Origin: Tolypocladium sp. Sup5 PDA-1
Lineage: Eukaryota; Ascomycota; Sordariomycetes; Hypocreales; Ophiocordycipitaceae
NCBI GenBank assembly: GCA_000750105.3
Contig: JPHH03000006.1
Span: forward strand, 744,001-808,000
DNA: 64,000 bases
Reading direction: 5' to 3'
The position numbers were made by a program, and so were the translations under genes. Shown piece by piece: positions 50,347 through 61,914 of this stretch. Numbering within the stretch: the first letter of the stretch is position 1; the number at the start of each line of letters is the position of its first letter. The notes under the pieces were generated by a model. It did not search any database. It had not been told where the DNA came from and saw nothing but the letters and a program-made list of their open reading frames with translations.

Positions 50347-53300
50347 TCTGCCGCCAGTATCGCTGACAGTCCGGTCTGCGCTGAGCCACCCCAGGTTTGC
50401 CCACTGCCGGGAAGTGAGAGACCAGCTGGTATGGCGTGATACTTACATGTACTCCGCGGAAGGGAGTTTCGTGGCAGACCCGCCCATGGTTCTCGGGGCC
50501 GGGGTTCAAGGATCACGGCGCGGCACCGACATGCCAGTTGTCAGGTGCTGGCTTGGCCTCTCGATGTCATTTCATGTACGGACTACGTATGAAGCTCGGA
50601 ATAGACTCCGAAGGCCACCTATACCTGTGTTTGCCCACCGAGCTGGACAATACTCATGCACTCATGCGCCGACAGGACCCAACGGGCCAATACTGACAAG
50701 ACCCGACCCCAATGCCGCGTCCAGCGGCAAGCCACCTTGGCAGGCACAAACACCACCACTTGTCGCTGGGTAGGCGATCAAGGGACTCATCACTTTGCAC
50801 CGCACACACGTGATGGAGCTGCCGTGGGGTTGTGCGCCACCTGATTGGCGTGAGCTGATTTACAGGCACACGTCGACGTTACCAACAAGCCTGCCTTGTT
50901 GATGAGGCGTTGCGCGCCAACTGCCCAGTCATTCTCGTGGGTCTGGACAATTGGCAGGTCACTCGGCCACGGTTGGAAGGGAGCATGTGGGCGTGTTTCA
51001 ATCACGATGGCCGCGGGACCTCGCAGCTCCGGCGTCGAGCGTCACCACAACTTCGGCTGGATGCGGCAGGCGATCAACAGCTCCTCCGTTACGCCCCCGA
51101 AACGCTGTGTCTTGGTCTGACGAGACAGGGTCATGTATTCCGCCCTTATTTGCAGTCCGTACGCGCCAGATGCTGGGCAAGCTGGGGAATGTCACTGCTG
51201 TAGAGTCGCTGGCCCCCAGCTTCGGTGCGAGTGAGACAGTCTGGATCGATATTACCCGTGCCGCCCCCAGACGGGTCCGCCCGCAGGCCGATCATGATAT
51301 CACGGGCTCGTAAATTGAGGATGCATCATCAACCCCACTGGGGGGGGCCCCCAGTTGCCGCAGTTGGCGAGTTGATTTGAGGGACCGCCGACGGTCCCGA
51401 GGCGGCGAGAGCATCGCCAGCTTGCCCTGATAAGCCAGATCTGCTCGGCGCGGCGTGGCATGCTGGTACTTTGGGCCAAGGTACCGGTCGTGCCATGGAT
51501 GACTTGGATAATGCCAAGGGAACCTGGGCGTCATCACATCACCACCACACCCACCCTCCCGCCATGGCTTGGGGCCGCCCAGGTTATTGAGCCTGAGCAC
51601 GTTGGCCGTTCCGTGCCGTCCGTGTGGTGTTGCATCTCAGCCCACCAAGGTGCTCGCACGCTGTCTGGGTTGGCCGTTGCTGCTGCGCCATCGTCTTGTC
51701 GATATTATCCGCACGCAGGCACGCCCTTGTTTCCTCGCCCGAAGCCGTCGCCTCGTGGCTGCGCAGTGTGCGCTATTACCTATGGCTGGCCGGCCGGCCG
51801 TTTGCACGTTCCATTCCGTTTCCGAACCAACCACCCATCAGATATGACGGAGGCTGAAAAGGAAATAAGCTCCGAGCCTCGAGCTGCCTCGCCGGTCATC
51901 TTGTCCCGTTGTGCTGGACTGGGAAAGCCATGCAAGTATTGAAGTCTAGTGCCATGGCGCAACACGATGATGAAGCCGAGCTGGTGGCTGTGGCAGCTAG
52001 CAGTTTATACTTTGACGCCTGCTGTCAGAGGATTCATGCAACAATCTGCCGACGGGTCGTAGGAGTCGAAGCTCCTTTGGGTTCCTCGAACTCCTTACCA
52101 TCGAGGCATCGGCAAGCGTGCTCACTGGGCGTGGATTGGCGTCCGCATGGGCCTAATCCGTACGGAGTACATGATCGTGTAAGTGCCCATCCACTTGATA
52201 AGCCATTCGGGTGTGACGAGTAAAAGGCAAATGCTCTCCCGCCCGTGCCTATATCGACGAAATGATTCATGGATGAGTGATTGCGGGCAAAAAAGCAAAC
52301 ATCGACGCACGATCAGATTCAATAGTGCTTGATCTCACTCCCGCCACGGCATGATCGCGCCTCACTAGTCGTCTCACGAGGCAAACGTCTCCCCCATTCT
52401 TACTTGCCTTCTGCCTGCCTGCTCCCGATCTGGATCATTTTCACACATCACCAGCCAGCCCGTGCGGCGCCTCGCTCACTCATCACCAAAACCTTGTTGC
52501 AATGTGCATCCTTGCATGCGCGCGCAGCCATGGATGCTTGCCTGCCTGAGTTGCCTTTGCCCCGGGCACTGCGCTCCGGTACAGGGCGGCCAGTGGCAAT
52601 CACCGGCAACAGCACGCACTACCTAGGTACTGTAGGCAAGCTACGAGTAGGTAAGGTACGGATACCTGAGGCGATCGCCAGGGGTACGACCTTGCCACCC
52701 CCTGTGCTGGTTTCCACGTGGCCGGACTTGTGGCTTGACCCCAAAGATGGATGGCCATGCGCAAGCAGCAGTCCTCCCGTGGTCCGTCCTAAAGTGCCTT
52801 TGCTTGTGGCACCATCGACTCGCTCCCGCGTCTCGCTGAGCCCTACGAAGGGTTGCACCAAGTCCCGCGGCTCCCGCAGAATACGACGCAATTTGCGCGC
52901 GATGCATAATTGACAGCACGAGGTTAATTTTCTTGCCCGGCGGCCGACACGGACGTGCACAAGTCTCAGGAGAATGGGCCCCTGCCGTTGCTGCACTACC
53001 ACAGTGAGACGACTTGGCTAAAGTGTATCGGCATGTCACTCATCAGGTACCGGAGCATCTCACCAGGCACCGCAGCGAGCACCGTGGCGCCCTGCTGTCA
53101 TGGAATGCTCCATGCAGACGCCCAACCGGTCCAGGTCGCCACGATGGTACCGTCGGCAGTAGTCCGTAGTACTCCGCTCGTTTCTTGGTTGGCTTGGCAT
53201 GGAAAGCATGAAAGTATGGACAGGCATGCGAACACTACCACGGCTCGCTCGACTGTTTCGGGTCACACTGTCTATTTTCAGCCAAGCGTTCAGTTTGTGC

Positions 53301-56300
53301 GCTAGAACCGACGGCATGCTGAGGAATCGAGACGTGCTTGAGCGGCCGTCCGTCGACACGTTCCCCAGGCCCATTTCGGCTGAATACGCTAATCTGGCAG
53401 TTGAGGCTTGAAGGGAACACCCGTCGCAACAACTGAGGCTGACGCCACAGGGACGCTGGCTAAACTTGTGCTGACTTGGCCTGGTGTCCCCCAAAACGCG
53501 GCTGAGACTCCCGCCGGGCTCGCCGCCAAATGGTGGTGTCTCTGTTGGTGATAGCGTCAGGGGAAGAGTGCGCTTGCGTCCCAACAGAGTGGAACGCAGG
53601 ACGGGCAACGATTTCGGAGAAAATTGCCGAGGGGCCAGACACCGGTCTGACAGGGGCGGTCCCAGGACGATTTCATCAGTTGAACAGAGCCCGCCGAACA
53701 AGGGATCCTACCAGCGAATTTTTTGGAGCAGAACCAAGGCAAGGAAATTGGCGTCGCGGGGGAAACGCGACTGATGCCAGGCTGGGCCCTGGCCTTGGTT
53801 CTAAATGCGGACACACCTGCCACACACGAAGCAGCACGGCCGGCTTCACGAATGAAGCAAGGCGGTGCCGTGTTACACGACAGCCGGGCGTTGTAGAGCG
53901 TTCGCTCCCTCGCCTGAAGGATGAGGCAACTTGGCAACGTACTCGTAGCCGAGACAGTCAGATGCGGGACTCGTGCTACGCGGCCGTCGCCGAGCACACT
54001 GGAATCCACAGCGCAATGGAGAATGCGGAGAGCGGCAAGGCGCTGACTGCGCAGCGGATCCGAGACGGATGTGGCCGTCCCAGCTGGGTGGTAACCCGAG
54101 GGAGGCGGCGGGCAAGGTGGGTTGGGGGCCTAGGTTGGCTGCGAGCTGTCAACTGGCCCCATTGGCCGGCTTAGACGATGACGTCTGGCGTCTGGAAGAG
54201 GATGAGGCGATGGGGTCTCAGAAGAAGGATGCATTCTGCGAAGTGGTGTCCGCGAACTGCGTCGTCGAGAAGGCCTCGGCCCCGCGTAACGTCGGCGTGG
54301 AAAAGCGATGCTGAGATGATGCTTGATCAAGACCGGGCAGGCGCACAGAGTATGTACCTCTGGCGAAGTAGACAGCAGGGGACTGAAAGTACTGATGAAG
54401 ACCTACGCGTATGCAGGCACGCCGAACCGGGCCATCAGCAATGTCGTGCTACCGTGGCCGGCTGCTGCATGACAATACAAAGCAACGTTTGTGCGAGCAA
54501 CTGACGCCCCAACAGGAGCAACCGCACGAGCCTCTGTGGCGCCGTGTTCATCTCAACATGCCGCTGCCACAATTTAGCTGGACAGGCTGATTGCCGGCAG
54601 ATCCTATCCTAATGCAGCAGTGACAGCGTGTCGTTGTGGAAGCAAGCTGCGCACTCTCGAAAAGGACAGCCTGGCCAACAGAAATGAAGACCAACTCCCC
54701 CATAGCGCCGGCGTGATTATACTTCAAGCGCGCTCAACGGGGATCTGCGCCGTGCCTCAACGGGAAAGGGTATCTGGAAACGGCGGTGTGGTTAGCCTTT
54801 GGCCGTCCCAAAATCGAGGGCGATCTCCCTGCGGCCAAGCGCAAATAGGAAGCGCGAAAGCGAGTTTCACGATGGTTTATACTTTTCGTGCTGCGCTTTT
54901 TCATTGCCTGTTGACGTGTCAAATGAGGCGTGGTCGGGCAGCCAATCACATCACACGCTTGGGCTAGACCGCCGGCCCTGATTCTTGATTTGCGGCGCAA
55001 CAGGCGGTGGATTCGATGTGGGCGCAATCCTTCGAGTCTTATCCTCGAAGTCGACGTCAAGCGAGGATCCGGTCCGCCGATGATGTGCCAACGTAGCTGG
55101 TGTGCCACGCCCGGATACCGAGCGCAAGTCTGGCGGCGTGGCTCAGACAGACACGGTCTCGCGGCTCCGGGACGTGATGATTACTCTGCAGCGCCCAGGT
55201 GTCGTCTGGCTGACTTACATGCAGCATCCTGGCGAACGTCAAAAGAGGCGCAAGATGCGGTACTGTCATGCCGGGCCGGGGACGGCAAGCAACGTCAGCA
55301 TTTCCAAGCGAAGCAGTGACCGCTGTCAACGACAAATCACCCCTGCTCCAGAAGACCCTTATGATTTCATGGTGGCTCTTATTGACCCGCTTCGGCCAGA
55401 CTCCATCCATCATCTCCGGATTTCGTGATGCAGACAAAAATTTCAGTCCGTATCTCCACCGCGACTTGCGCGCTTGACGCCTTGTCCTTGCTGTTGGATC
55501 CTTTGCCTTCGGCCCTCGGGATGCGAGCGCATTGCTAGACTGCTTGCCAGCTCATCAACAATGGAATCGCACATGATGAGTCATGGGCGGTCGAGGGCTG
55601 GCGCCGACTTGGGCGGCCTTGGAAGCCTATCACGGGCAGGGGTTCCTCTCTCGCTGGCCAACCATTCAACGTCGCGGCAGCCCATCCACAAACCCAAGCC
55701 CCTGGGAGCACGGTATAAGGCTGCAGGATGGGCGACCGCGTGATGCGCTGGGATCACAGGTAGGTACAAGCCGCCCAACGGCGTGTCATCATCGTCCAGG
55801 TACCGGTCAGCAATGGAAGAGAGCCGTGAGGCTTGGACGCTGGGACAGGGGTGTGCGGGCGTCACGAGAACCTGCTGACCGCGCCTTGCGAGCACCCAGC
55901 AAGGCAACGAGCCTGCGCTGCTTGCTGCAGAGCGACTGGGTGGCTGCCTTGGTCGTCGTGGTCGTTCGGTCCGTCCCAGTAATGCGCCCGGTCAGCGCCG
56001 TCCTGGCCGCGTTTACGAGTACATGCGGCCCTGCAGCATCAGAGCGTTTGCAAGGAGGGGGACTTGCGGGATGGCGGGATACTGATAGGGGGCTGTCACG
56101 ACGGATGAGACACGCAAGTCAAAGAAGCAACGCGTCCAGATGCGACGACTGTGCGCAAGGGCACGGCACCAACGCAAGGGCACCTTCAGCATTTGCAATC
56201 TACGGTACGACGGGCAGCCGGGGGGTCGGACAAAGCACGCACCGCACGCACGCAAAACACCAGACGACAGGCCAAGGCCCAACGGTGCTTGACAACAACC

Positions 56301-58079
56301 CCCCCCCCGCAATCGGGATCTGCTCGTCAGTTGCCGCAGCCCTGCCGATCAAGAACAAGTGAAGCCCGGAGCGCCCCTGTACCACAGAGCGAAGCACTCG
56401 ACTTGTTGGCGGCGGTCAGCGGAATGACACAAACGGATGCGTTCAGCAGGTTTCTGGCTGGATAACAGACGGTCCGGTGTCAGGCCACAACCGCCGGAGC
56501 GGCAGGGATGGCTCTTGTGAACGACCAGCTGACCACTTTTTCTGATCTTTCCCGAGCCACCCCTGCGCTGGATTGCAGGCCTGGCCCGTATTGTGAGAGA
56601 TGGCGCATTCTCCAATACCTAAGTCGTCGCATTGCATACGTGCTACGTGCCTAAGGAGGACGTGCTCGAGGAACCGGATCGTGGTGTTTGCGGTGGTGCT
56701 GGTTCGCATCGCCAACTGCGCCAACAGTCCTGGTTTCAGCTTGACGGTGCGAGGCAGGTCGACGTGATGCTACTATTACGGGACACTCAATTTCCACCGA
56801 GTGGCTCGCTGTACGGAGTACTCGTACTCCCTACTCCTACAGATCCCCCCACTCTCATCAACATTTTTTTCTTCTGTGTCCCGAATTCAATCCCCTGCCG
56901 AGCTGGGGCCCCGTGACGTGGCGGGCACTCGTGATTACCGCGAAATTGAGAGTCATTCTAGCCTCTCCACAGCATAAACTGGCGGAAAGGGAGTCAATTT
57001 GCGCTAGGGAAGGCTTCGACGAAGCTTCCATGCGGTGGGGGAGGAGAGGCGGTGGCAGGAGGCGGTGGCAGGAGGCGGTGGAGCGCTCAAACTCCGGAGG
57101 GCCGAGGCACACGGTCGCAGGTCTGTCGCGGAAGCTCTGTAGCCTGTCACTGCTGTGTGGGCGCTGGCGACGTCGAGTTGGCCAGTGCCTGGACCGTCCA
57201 GCGTCGCGGGCCGTCATCTCAGCCGGCCACGTTGTACCACACGTGAGACGGTGTGCTATCCAAGGTTACCGTGCGGTTCCATGATGGTGGTGGTGATGCT
57301 GAGATGGTGTGCACAACCACCTCTTGCTATCCGCGATCCGTAGGCTGCGCCCGCGGAACGGCCACCAGGCGGTCGAGCGGCTGGACGGGACGGGCGGGAA
57401 TCAGTTTCGATATTAGATGGTGGACGGCGGATGGTGGGATGGATGGACGCTTACTCGTAGAAGCAAGCAAAAAAGGAGGCTTGGGCGGCTGCCTTTGCCG
57501 TCATCACCAGGCACACAGGCACCTCACGAAAATGGCCAGATGGCGGTGGTGGAGAGGCCGCCTCATCATCAGCGCCCGCAGCAATGGCATTAGGCGCAAT
57601 CTCACCCGGCCCTCGCGGTTCAGCTGCTGCTGCTTTTTTCCGTCCAGGCGCTTCCAATGTCGGCCACGATGAGAAATAATGAGGCCATCAGGCCAGCCCC
57701 AGGCCACAGCGCCAGGAGCCTTCCCGACAGGGGCAGCCACATGTTCGGCTGGCAGGGGTGCCACCTCGAGAGTCGAGCGCCTGTTTCAATTTCCATTCCC
57801 AAGGGGGCGCCCCGCTCGCCTGGGCTGGGCGAGCGTCACCACTGTCCAGGATTCACAGTGACACGGGAAAGGCTTGCAGGGGGGGGGGTCTCTGCCACTG
57901 GGGCTGCGCTTCTGGACGCTGGTGCTGGTCGCTGGCTGATGCTCTGATTCAGGTACTTCCAGCGCGAGTACTGGGCTGACGTACCAAAGTACCCTCGCGA
58001 TGCGGGCCCCTGGTCCATCGCCCACCCCTTCTCAGATTGCCTTCTCCGTGTGAGTCCCAGCTCCGGCGTCAGTCTCGGG
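50347..58079. other. 7.7-kb stretch without a recognisable protein gene
   Basis: Open frames up to about 260 codons occur on both strands, but none shows a known domain, a plausible start context with intron structure, or fungal codon bias. Most are explained by high GC content. Visible small features are TACCTAGGTACTGTAGG near 52620-52637, ATCCGTACGGAGTACATG near 52155-52173, a 13-bp minisatellite (AGGCGGTGGCAGG, 2.7 copies) at 57047-57081, a near-palindrome at 56815-56830, and G and C homopolymer runs (for example 57880-57889). I see no transposase, reverse transcriptase or terminal repeats. Confidence 0.5.
56815..56830. repeat. short palindrome GGAGTAC-TC-GTACTCC
   Basis: Perfect 7-bp arms with a 2-bp centre. 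The half-motif TACGGAGTA also occurs near 24603 and 52159 in this window, always between genes. Confidence 0.7.
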
Positions 58080-59200
58080 ATACATAAGGCACGGGGCCTG
58101 CCCTCATCATCCCCACTAGGCCTCGACTCTCGATCACAACTCATCACAGTCAGTCACAGACTCCAAGACTCGAACAAGCTTCACCTCGACTGCCGACAGC
58201 TGTCAGACAAAGCTTACTCGAACGGATCACTCTGCGTCCCGTCTACTGCCACCAGCAACTACACCACGTCGAACATCACGACACCTCAACCACACACCAC
58301 AGCCAGCATGCCTGCTCAACGACCTTCTCATCTTCCTCCCTGCCCCGGGCCCCCTCCCAGCCGACCTCTTCCTCCTCTGCCCAACCGGGGCTAACGAGTC
58401 TCGTCTCGACGGCACAACCTCAACAACTTGGGTCATCGTCAAACTCCCGTCACGGTCCACTGGTTAGCCTCTAGCAGGAGAGGCGCAACAACACCACACA
58501 ACCCACCACCATCCGCTCACGCCGGCACACAAGAGCCGCATCCATGCCCTGCGCCTCGAACCATGGACGTGAATCTGCACGTCAGCCGTCTCATTTGCAA
58601 CCCTGCCCACGGCGGGGTCGAACATGCATCTCTATCCTTGGACTGCCTGAGCTGGCCTCTGCACGTCGTGGTCATCTGCCTCTCCGGCCCCCACGATGCT
58701 GCACTCCACTCGCGTTACCAGACGTCGAATCAACTCCCTTGCCCTCGCCGGATTTTGCACAACAACACCGGACTCGACGATCATCACCATCAACGGCACC
58801 ACAACACCAACCCCGCCTGCTCGCGCGCGCTGCTGCCCCCGCCGTGGGCGGCTACATAACGGGCCGCCTCGATATCCACCGTCTTCGCTGGCACGAGCGG
58901 ATTGCCATGTTTTCTACCATTCTCTTGCCTGGTTGCGCCTGAGACGCAATACCACGCCCCCCCCCCCCCCCTGGACTATTACGCCTTTAATCGTCTCATC
59001 ATGGGAAGGTTGTTACGCATCATGCTTTTTACTGTTTTGGGATCATAGGTATATCGGGATCTGTACTACTAGAGGAGAGGCATTCTTTTTACGCGCTGCG
59101 CCGGTTGATACCCTCACGCCACGGCGGCAGCTGCCTGGGACACGAAGAAGGAGAGTAATGATGAACACGGCTCTTGGGAACTCATAGAATACTGGCAACT
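58080..59200 (+). other. transcript-like region with a small proline-rich ORF
   Basis: From 58080 the sequence changes to a composition typical of a fungal 5' leader: CATAAGGCACGG, then long pyrimidine- and CA-rich sequence (58120-58307) ending in CAGCATG at 58305-58310. A 28-codon ORF follows (58308-58394, listed separately). Downstream, 58400-58920 continues CA- and CT-rich. From 58980 to 59180 it resembles a 3' UTR (TTTTTACTGTTTTGGGATC). A C homopolymer of about 14 lies near 58957-58971. No larger ORF here is convincing. A noncoding or small-peptide transcript, or a spliced gene I failed to resolve, are both possible. Confidence 0.4.
58308..58394 (+). CDS. possible 28-residue proline-rich peptide
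   Basis: ATG in good context after a long CA-rich leader. The product is about 40% proline, with an SHLPPCPGPPPSRPLPPLP core, and ends at TAA. It could be a real small protein, an upstream ORF of an unresolved gene, or chance. There is no homology I recognise. Confidence 0.3.
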   Translation: MPAQRPSHLPPCPGPPPSRPLPPLPNRG

Positions 59201-60337
59201 TCGCAATAGAAGTCTACAAACTGTCCACTGATCGCTCGGTGTAGACGTTTACATACATAAACACGCACATATAATACACATCACATCGCTTTTCCACAAT
59301 TAAGGAGCAAGGCCCCGAAACTGCCGTCTCATCTCCTGATGAACCTTTCGACACCTGTCCTCTGTCGTCTGTTGTCGCCTTGCTGCAAAACTCGATGCCA
59401 CACACAGGCCTCCTTGTGTTCGTCTAAGCGAGCCCGTTGCCCAATCGTCACGGTCCCCGGAGGACGAAGGGGGAAGGTGGGGAACAGGAGGCGCCTCATC
59501 GGTGCCGAGGGTTACACAAACGGCGTGCCCGAATAATACCGAGCTGCGAAATTTGGCCAGGGCCTCCTTTTTGGGTGGGAACAAAGCATTGAATGGCTGG
59601 ATGAGGTCCGTGGGCACGTGTAAAGAAAAAAATCTTCTCTTTCCATCCACGATGGCGTCTCAAATAACCGTCGCATGTCGGGCAACCATGCGTAAGGCTA
59701 GGTATTGTGACGGATGGCCGAGGTTATTGACTGACTCGGGGCGAGACCGAAGATGCCGCCCGGCTGAAATTGTTCACGACATGGTGCGGTTGGTTTCCGG
59801 CTTGAAACAAGTGGTGACGACAGGTTTGACGCCGTTGCCTCGTGGATCTGCCAGCCGGCAACGCGGAAAAAAAGAACCAGTGGCAAATGAATAAGGGTCC
59901 TCTTGTTTCGCGCCCCGGTGCCTGACTTGTTGGTACTGTAGGACCTGGCGATCTTCAGGGGGACGAACGACCGTGTATTTGCCACAGTGGGTTTTACCTT
60001 TGTCCTTGCAGCAAGTGCATGCAGTAGGCTCGCACGAACCAGCTTTTGTTCGGACTGAGAGGCCGATCCCTGGAGTTCTGCCATCGAATGGGAACCACCG
60101 TCTCTTCTCCAGATCCCGTCACGTGGCTACGCGCTGTGGCTTGCAGGCACGGGAGCGGAGTGGAACAAACGGTGCAGCCTAGCCGCGCAACGCCAGCCTC
60201 GCATCGTTTTGAGACTTTGCGCCGCAGAGAAAGTGACTGCCGCCCCAGGTCGCATTGATATCCCGCGCGGCTACGTGCAACACGATACCTACGATCTGCC
60301 CAGCACGCAGACTGTGAGCTGCGTACTGTCGTCACAC
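59201..60337. promoter_or_regulatory. intergenic interval upstream of sam37
   Basis: 1.1 kb with no supported gene. The part next to 60338 is the sam37 leader. A CACGTG occurs near 59614-59619. Confidence 0.35.
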
Positions 60338-61714
60338 ATGTTGGACCTCCACGTCTGGGGCGCGGCCTTTGGCCTGCCCTCCATCGACCCAGAGTGCCTC
60401 GCCCTCATCACATTCCTCCACCACGCCGCCCCGAGCTCCGCTTGGCGCCTCATCCCGAGCAACGACCCGTACATCAGTCCATCACGTACGTACTCCTCCG
60501 CCGCCTCCGTCTCTCCCCTCACGCAACCTCGGCTGTGCCGTGTGGCCGACCCCTTGCTAACCGCCGCCGCAGATCTCCTCCCCGCACTGCACCATGACGG
60601 CGTCTGGACGAGCGGCTATCACCAGATAGTCGACTACCTGACCTCCAAGTCCCTCTGCAGGAACCTGGATGCCGACCTGGACGCCGGCCAGCGGGCCGAC
60701 AGCGTCGCCTACAGCGCGTACCTGTCTGCGCACGCGGCGCCCCTGATTGACCTCTCGCTCTACGTCTCAGCCGCGAACTGGGCGGCCACGACGCGGCCGG
60801 CGTATAGCACGTTGCTGGCCTTTCCGCTGACCTGGACGGTGCCGCCGCTGATACGCGCCGAGGCCATCAAGCGCGTAGAGCATCTGGGCCTCGCGGAGCT
60901 GGACACCGACTTCGATCCCAACGGGGGGCTGCATCTGTCGGCTGGGCGGGACGCGTTGCCCGAGACCTTCCGGAGGCACCTCCCCGCCGCCCGGACGAAG
61001 AAGACGGTCCGCGAGGAGATGACTCCTGAGCAGGCGGTTGCCATCAGGCTGTTTGGACTGGCGGAGGATTGCCTGTCCGTGCTCGATGCTCTGATGGGCG
61101 AAGGGAAGAGCGACGAGAAGCAGCCACGATTCTTTGCGGGCACGCCGGTGTCCTCGTTGGACTGCCTGGCGTACGGGTATCTCGCCCTCATGCTCAAGCC
61201 CCCGGTGCCGCGGTCATTCCTCCGAGACTGGCTACAGACGGAGACGCCGCGGTTGTCCAACTTTGTGGACGACCTGACACCTGGGCCTTTGACATGGGCA
61301 ACACCAGAGCAAGCGACTGTCATCGGCTCCAGTGCCCGGGTGGCCGACTCGATCATCCGCAATGCCCCCAGCCTAGGCACCCATTACGCCAACGAAATGC
61401 GGCAGCGCGCCGAAGGCGGGGTCAAGGGCCTGGACCAGAGGGCGCTGATGCTGGCCATGAGCCTTATGGTCACCGGCGCAGCCGTCGGCTACGGCCTGCA
61501 CATGTACAAGTCGCTGCAGCCGTTTGGGGCCAGGACGCAGTTATGGACATCTCAGCGGGAGGGTTCCAAGTTGAGCCAGTTTGGACAGCTCGGGTCGATG
61601 CTGAGTAGCGCCATGGGGACGTATGTGCCTCAGCCGGCGCCTTCAAGAGGTGTTACGGGCAACATGCCTGCCGGTCATGGCCGCCTTGTAGAAGTTGATT
61701 CCGAGGTGGATTAG
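60338..61714 (+). CDS. sam37: SAM complex subunit Sam37 (metaxin/Tom37 family)
   Basis: Mitochondrial outer-membrane sorting and assembly subunit for beta-barrel proteins. Exons 60338-60485 and 60573-61714 give 429 residues. The start LDLHVWGAAFGLPSIDPECLALITFL is the thioredoxin-like N-terminus of Tom37/metaxin. The intron join gives SPSHLLPALHHDGVWTSGYHQIVDYL, which aligns with the family. The middle and C-terminal parts form the GST-C-like helical domain (SLDCLAYGYLALMLKPPVP is the family hallmark). Near residues 370-390 a hydrophobic segment (ALMLAMSLMVTGAAVGYGL) is a probable outer-membrane anchor. The 87-bp intron is a multiple of three and stop-free. The gene is convergent with gab1, 200 bp away. 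Confidence 0.9.
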   Translation: MLDLHVWGAAFGLPSIDPECLALITFLHHAAPSSAWRLIPSNDPYISPSRTYSSAASVSPLTQPRLCRVADPLLTAAADLLPALHHDGVWTSGYHQIVDYLTSKSLCRNLDADLDAGQRADSVAYSAYLSAHAAPLIDLSLYVSAANWAATTRPAYSTLLAFPLTWTVPPLIRAEAIKRVEHLGLAELDTDFDPNGGLHLSAGRDALPETFRRHLPAARTKKTVREEMTPEQAVAIRLFGLAEDCLSVLDALMGEGKSDEKQPRFFAGTPVSSLDCLAYGYLALMLKPPVPRSFLRDWLQTETPRLSNFVDDLTPGPLTWATPEQATVIGSSARVADSIIRNAPSLGTHYANEMRQRAEGGVKGLDQRALMLAMSLMVTGAAVGYGLHMYKSLQPFGARTQLWTSQREGSKLSQFGQLGSMLSSAMGTYVPQPAPSRGVTGNMPAGHGRLVEVDSEVD

Positions 61715-61914
61715 AGGGCCGCAGCTTGTAATACCAAATGATACCCTTCCCTTCTTCAAGATCTTCAAGAATGAGACTCCTTCTACGTGAAAGTTCTTGC
61801 CACATCGTAGAAGACTTTTCTTTTGATCTCTTCTATCGCGCCTTTCATGCTACATATTCTACAGAGATCGTCTCATTTTGGAGTTCTCTATGGCGTACTC
61901 ACGTGAAGCTGACT
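61715..61914. other. convergent 3' interval between sam37 and gab1
   Basis: 200 bp of AT- and T-rich 3' flank. It includes near-inverted TTCTACGTGAAAG and CTTCTATCG sequences. No gene. Confidence 0.45.

Noticed and set aside
53060..56362. Open frames of 210-260 codons on both strands in the gene-free gap
   Set aside because: They overlap each other, are Arg/Ser/Pro-rich as expected from GC-rich noncoding DNA, and show no recognisable domain.
59300..59650. 116-codon minus-strand ORF starting MDGKRRFFSLHVP
   Set aside because: Has an ATG, but no domain, a poor codon pattern and no conserved motif; treated as chance.
50347..60337. Decayed retrotransposon or LTR element
   Set aside because: No reverse transcriptase, integrase or transposase fragments, no terminal repeats, and no AT-rich RIP-like signature could be seen.
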